NCBI GenBank assembly: GCA_024276075.1
Contig: JAJRXX010000038.1
Location: 40,563-104,562, forward strand
DNA: 64,000 bases
Reading direction: 5' to 3'
Source of the DNA: Planctomycetota bacterium
GTDB taxonomy: Bacteria > Planctomycetota > Phycisphaerae > Phycisphaerales > Phycisphaeraceae
Shown: one piece after another, positions 61,576 to 64,000 of the stretch
How the letters are laid out: each line of letters begins with the position of its first letter
How positions within the stretch are numbered: the first letter of the stretch is position 1
Position numbers and translations under genes: made by a program
The notes under the pieces: generated by a model
Database searches by the model: none
The model's input: only the letters and a program-made list of their open reading frames with translations
Told to the model about the DNA's origin: nothing

Positions 61576-61603
61576 TTGACACTAATGAAGACGGCGGTAC
61601 CCT
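61576..61603 (+). promoter_or_regulatory. candidate promoter of tRNA-Phe
   Basis: TTGACA at 61576-61581 and TACCCT at 61598-61603, 16 bp apart, on the strand of the tRNA gene that begins 50 bp downstream. The -10 box is a poor match. The wider gap 61324-61652 holds no other gene that I can support; it should also carry the rplK promoter. Confidence 0.35.
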
Positions 61604-61652
61604 TTGACTTCGCAAGGTCATTATGCAAGAAGTACTTGCTGTAAGTCCTGCT

Positions 61653-61725
61653 GGCTAGGTAGCTCAGTTGGTAGAGCACGGCACTGAAAATGCCGGTGTC
61701 GCCGGTTCGATCCCGGCCCTAGCCA
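61653..61725 (+). tRNA. tRNA-Phe (anticodon GAA)
   Basis: 73 bases with a full cloverleaf: acceptor GGCTAGG/CCTAGCC, D stem GCTC/GAGC with loop AGTTGGTA, anticodon stem CGGCA/TGCCG with loop CTGAAAA (GAA), T arm GCCGG-TTCGATC-CCGGC, discriminator A. The CCA end is not encoded. Confidence 0.97.
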
Positions 61726-61748
61726 TTGATTGCTGGCAACCTTCTCCT

Positions 61749-61857
61749 AGAGCGTTTTTTTGATTTGGTGTACGACCCCACCACGAGCGGTCCCGCATCA
61801 AAAAGAGTATCGATCGTCAAACCGTACTGCCGTACACGAAACTGAAAAATGCTCTAA
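61749..61857. mobile_element. 109-bp mini inverted-repeat element (MITE-like)
   Basis: Left arm TAGAGCGTTTTTTTGATTTG and, read in reverse, right arm TAGAGCATTTTTCAGTTTCG; about 20 of the first 26 positions pair with one gap. Both ends start with TA, matching the terminal TAGAGC of the element at 32978-33102. No transposase is present. It lies between tRNA-Phe and the lipoprotein gene. Confidence 0.55.
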
Positions 61858-61926
61858 AAACTTGGTCCTATTTTTTCGCCAATACCATTTGAGAATTGAC
61901 CGATCAGACCAACAACTCGTCAACGA

Positions 61927-62514
61927 TTAGCTATCAAATCGCAACAGCAATGCAAACTGCTGGCGAGACACATCACCTGGCAGGTGATCTGTGTACTCGA
62001 CCACCTCAGCCTTCCAGCCTGATCGGGTTCCCGACCGGCCGACCCAACGAATCGGGTAGGGTATCCCTTCGTTCATCTCCTGCCGCCGCGACTGCTGCGC
62101 GGACTTGACCAAGCTACTTATTTTAGGGACCACCGTAGCTAGACGGGTGATGGCGGTCGAAATGGATTTGTTGATCGCGATCGGGCTGGTTCTGGACTGG
62201 GACCATACATTGATGCTAAAGCTCTGAACGTACTGCTGTGCGGGTGGCTTGTTTGACGTGACATACAGATCGACGTTTGTGCCATTGGGGGCGCGTGTCA
62301 GCCGCAGCCAGTATTCGGTCTTGCCCCTACCCGCCTGACTCGATTCGATTAGGGACCAACCTGAAGCCTTGAGTTGATTAATCGTCTTCTCGATCAGCAG
62401 AGGCGTATCGGAGCTGCGCTGACACCCGCCACCGACCATACAGACGACGGCTAATACCAATCCCACTTGAAACTCGTGCGTGTTTACGAACGCGGGAGTA
62501 TGATAGGCAATCAC
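61927..62514 (-). CDS. lipoprotein of unknown function, atypical start
   Basis: Open frame of 195 aa from GTG 62514. The conserved-looking lipobox MVGGGC follows VGLVLAVVC at about residues 17-31, so a start inside the frame (for example GTG at about 62466) would give a signal peptide with hardly any basic residues. The first 16-20 residues come from repeat family 2, which overlaps the gene's 5' end. The mature part has VDLYVTSNKPPAQQYVQSFSINVWSQSR and helical segments. Function unknown. Confidence 0.55.
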   Translation of the reverse strand: MIAYHTPAFVNTHEFQVGLVLAVVCMVGGGCQRSSDTPLLIEKTINQLKASGWSLIESSQAGRGKTEYWLRLTRAPNGTNVDLYVTSNKPPAQQYVQSFSINVWSQSRTSPIAINKSISTAITRLATVVPKISSLVKSAQQSRRQEMNEGIPYPIRWVGRSGTRSGWKAEVVEYTDHLPGDVSRQQFALLLRFDS

Positions 62515-62556
62515 TTATGGCTCCTACAACGCGCTAGAAACATACGCAATGCGTAT
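62454..62556. repeat. repeat family 2, copy A
   Basis: 103 bp from ATACCAATCCCACTTGAA to ACATACGCAATGCGTAT. Similar over its length to copies at 63275 and 63542. It overlaps the 5' part of the lipoprotein gene. Confidence 0.8.
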
Positions 62557-62734
62557 AAACCGAATCGTAACCAGTGTTTTGCATCTGCCATCGTGGATCA
62601 AGCCATTTGATCGATGACGTGAAAGGAATGGGTAACGGGTTTGTACAAAACAACCCTTAGCCAGGGTCGAGTATTAAAAACACTCAATCGTTTCATTCCG
62701 GTCGGTACAGACGTACGTCAAAAGCCCGCCACGA

Positions 62735-63250
62735 TCACATGGGATAATCCGACTTCTGCTGCCAATCGAGTTCCGTGGTGCCGGGGATGCCGTGATATTC
62801 GCGGGGAAAATCGTAATCTTTGCGCTGCGGGTAGCCTTCCCAGTCTTCGGGTAGCAGGATCCGACGCAGGTCGGCGTGGCCCTCAAAACGGATACCCATC
62901 ATGTCGAACGCTTCGCGCTCGTGCCAATCAGCAGCCGACCAAATATCCATGACCGATGGGATCGTCGGCTTTTCTCGATCCACGAAGACTTTCACCGCGA
63001 ACCAATGCTTGTGTTGCATGGAATAAAGGTCATAAACGACACAGAGCTGGTTGTCGGCGACGTAGTCGACTGCGGTGAGACAGCCGAGCCAGTCGAATAC
63101 CAAAGCGGTATCGTCGCGCATAAATTGTGCGATCGACCGCCAGTGCTCAGCCACGGTGTGCACGCGAGGATGCTTATCCTCTGGCAGTGACTCAGTAACC
63201 GCGGAACCAAATTTGTCGGCTAATCGCTTAGCGATCTGTGGAGCATCCAT
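62735..63250 (-). CDS. nuoC: NADH-quinone oxidoreductase subunit C
   Basis: 171-aa peripheral subunit of complex I. The family motif is WHEREAFDMMGIRFEGHADLRRILLPEDWEGYPQRKDY near residues 108-145, then DFPREYHG. It helps attach the NADH-dehydrogenase arm to the membrane. No other nuo gene is in the window; complex I is normally encoded in one operon, so this copy is separate from the rest or lies at a broken operon. Confidence 0.95.
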   Translation of the reverse strand: MDAPQIAKRLADKFGSAVTESLPEDKHPRVHTVAEHWRSIAQFMRDDTALVFDWLGCLTAVDYVADNQLCVVYDLYSMQHKHWFAVKVFVDREKPTIPSVMDIWSAADWHEREAFDMMGIRFEGHADLRRILLPEDWEGYPQRKDYDFPREYHGIPGTTELDWQQKSDYPM

Positions 63251-63274
63251 CGGCTGTCACCTTATGGTTTTATC

Positions 63275-63376
63275 ATACCAATCCCACTTGAAGCTCGTGC
63301 GTTTTACGAACGCGGGAGCATGACAGACACTAACATACAACACCTTCGACGCACTGAAAACATACGCAATGCGTAT
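63275..63376. repeat. repeat family 2, copy B
   Basis: 102 bp from ATACCAATCCCACTTGAA to ACATACGCAATGCGTAT. It differs from copy A in about 20% of positions, mostly the middle. It lies 25 bp upstream of the nuoC start on the minus strand. Confidence 0.8.
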
Positions 63377-63541
63377 CAGAATGGGTATATCCACTATCGA
63401 GCAATATCTTAACGCTTAGCGTGGGAAGAACAAGCAACGGTCGTCACCATCCTGTGCAAAACTTGCGATGGCGATTAGCATATCCCTGTAATAATCCGTT
63501 GATGAATTTGCGACTACGGGCCAGGGTGAGCCGAACAAATG

Positions 63542-63645
63542 ATACCAATCAAGATTAATACTTGCGCGGCATCTGCGAACGCGAAGGCAAAACAGACAAT
63601 AACTTACATCCTTTACAACGCGCTAGAACTATACGCAATGCGTAT
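63542..63645. repeat. repeat family 2, copy C
   Basis: 104 bp from ATACCAATCAAGATTAAT to CTATACGCAATGCGTAT. The core GCGAACGCGAAGGCAAAACA and the ACGCGCTAGAAC end match copies A and B. It ends 76 bp upstream of tRNA-Gly. The wider gap 63251-63721 holds copies B and C and no gene. Confidence 0.75.
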
Positions 63646-63678
63646 GATTGCCAAATATTACTATTGATCCTGTTTCGC

Positions 63679-63708
63679 TTGACACTGCAAAGCGGTATGC
63701 CACAATAA
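63679..63708 (+). promoter_or_regulatory. candidate promoter of tRNA-Gly
   Basis: TTGACA at 63679-63684 and CAATAA near 63703-63708, about 18 bp apart; the -10 is poor. The tRNA starts 14 bp later. Moderately weak support. Confidence 0.35.
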
Positions 63709-63721
63709 ATTAATCAGTTTC

Positions 63722-63793
<72 letters not shown>

Positions 63794-63811
63794 TTCGGAT
63801 AACCTTTCGCT

Positions 63812-63831
63812 GTAACGCTCGTTAGCGTTAC
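63812..63831. terminator. hairpin after tRNA-Gly
   Basis: Perfect 8-bp stem GTAACGCT / AGCGTTAC with a 4-base loop CGTT, 19 bp beyond the tRNA and between it and a convergent gene. The downstream tail is CCACCTTTA on the plus strand, so it is a moderate terminator that may act both ways. Confidence 0.5.
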
Positions 63832-63886
63832 CCACCTTTAACCGTTTAGTTACACCTAATCTGTTACACACAACCTCTCTAGCCCC

Positions 63887-64000
63887 TTAGCTCAGGACCG
63901 GTATGCTTTGCACCCCCGCGAGCCGGGCGACATCCTGGCGGCTGAACTGCGTATCGTAAATCGTGAAGTCGCTTATCACCCCGTCGAACTCGCTACCCGC
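63887..64000 (-). CDS. C-terminal end of a LamG/ConA-like secreted protein (partial)
   Basis: 37 residues and a TAA stop are visible; the rest is beyond the right edge. The reading GSEFDGVISDFTIYDTQFSR then QDVARLAG is the closing strand-helix of a Laminin-G/concanavalin-like domain (F-D-G-x-I-x-D-x-x-I-Y), common in planctomycete surface proteins. No further domain is visible. Confidence 0.7.
   Translation of the reverse strand, partial: AGSEFDGVISDFTIYDTQFSRQDVARLAGVQSIPVLS

Overview
This window looks like chromosomal DNA from a planctomycete, most probably of the class Phycisphaerae. Four things point there: a 72-residue basic protein of the kind shared by the Planctomycetes-Verrucomicrobia-Chlamydiae group (50410-50628), three secreted proteins ending in PEP-CTERM sorting tails (one preceded by a dockerin-like repeat pair), housekeeping genes that are scattered singly rather than in their usual operons, and many short palindromic intergenic repeats. 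The lineage is inferred from gene content; no database search was run. No phage, plasmid, CRISPR array, transposase or classical defence system was seen.

Layout. 1-10 kb: NAD kinase (cut by the left edge), a zinc alcohol dehydrogenase, undecaprenyl-diphosphatase, cobalamin-dependent methionine synthase, the hopanoid enzyme HpnH, GatB and an ArsC/Spx-like protein. 10-18 kb: an SGNH hydrolase followed by an oligopeptide ABC transporter cluster (OppC-like, membrane-anchored binding protein, OppB, OppC, OppD; no OppF). 18-22 kb: a leftward block with a glycosyltransferase translationally coupled to a subtilisin-fold protein, a small cytochrome c and an outer-membrane-barrel protein. 22-24 kb: dnaA without its usual partners. 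24-35 kb: GNAT, PrmC, TrpD, small membrane proteins, a very acidic small protein followed by one with an arginine-rich start, NUDIX, ferredoxin, MoxR, PanC and a glycosyltransferase. 36-45 kb: TsaB-Der, stand-alone CoaB, a zinc-less M16 homologue, an HPt protein, a family-5 uracil-DNA glycosylase, the E2 subunit of a 2-oxoacid dehydrogenase and GAPDH. 46-52 kb: an overlapping trio (ASCH-domain protein, NadC, BirA), an aminotransferase interrupted by one in-frame amber codon, the small basic protein and AcpS. 52-64 kb: a large PEP-CTERM/dockerin protein, MqnE, an M50 protease, SDR, MGMT, rplL-rplJ-rplA-rplK, tRNA-Phe, a lipoprotein, NuoC, tRNA-Gly and the tail of a LamG-type protein.

Metabolic picture: a Gram-negative-type envelope (outer-membrane barrel, hopanoid modification, undecaprenyl recycling), respiration (NuoC; menaquinone through the futalosine route by MqnE), B12-dependent methionine synthesis, and synthesis of tryptophan, NAD, biotinyl-protein and CoA.

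The most unusual layer is the intergenic DNA. At least five families of short repeats with inverted-repeat or hairpin structure recur: (1) a ~135-bp element at 17928-18063 and 50242-50375 with a half copy at 59401-59455; (2) a ~103-bp element at 62454, 63275 and 63542 with tail fragments at 31346 and 42448; (3) TA-bounded mini-elements at 32978-33102 and 61749-61857 plus a solo arm at 22303; (4) a 32-bp hairpin at 30538 and 58733; (5) a 26-bp word at 31287 and 33742. Two of them overlap or abut the start of a secreted-protein gene. Other items worth attention are the amber-interrupted aminotransferase, a frameshifted small ORF, the ASCH plus possible B3-like protein fused into the nadC-birA operon, and a protein with a tandemly duplicated transmembrane helix.
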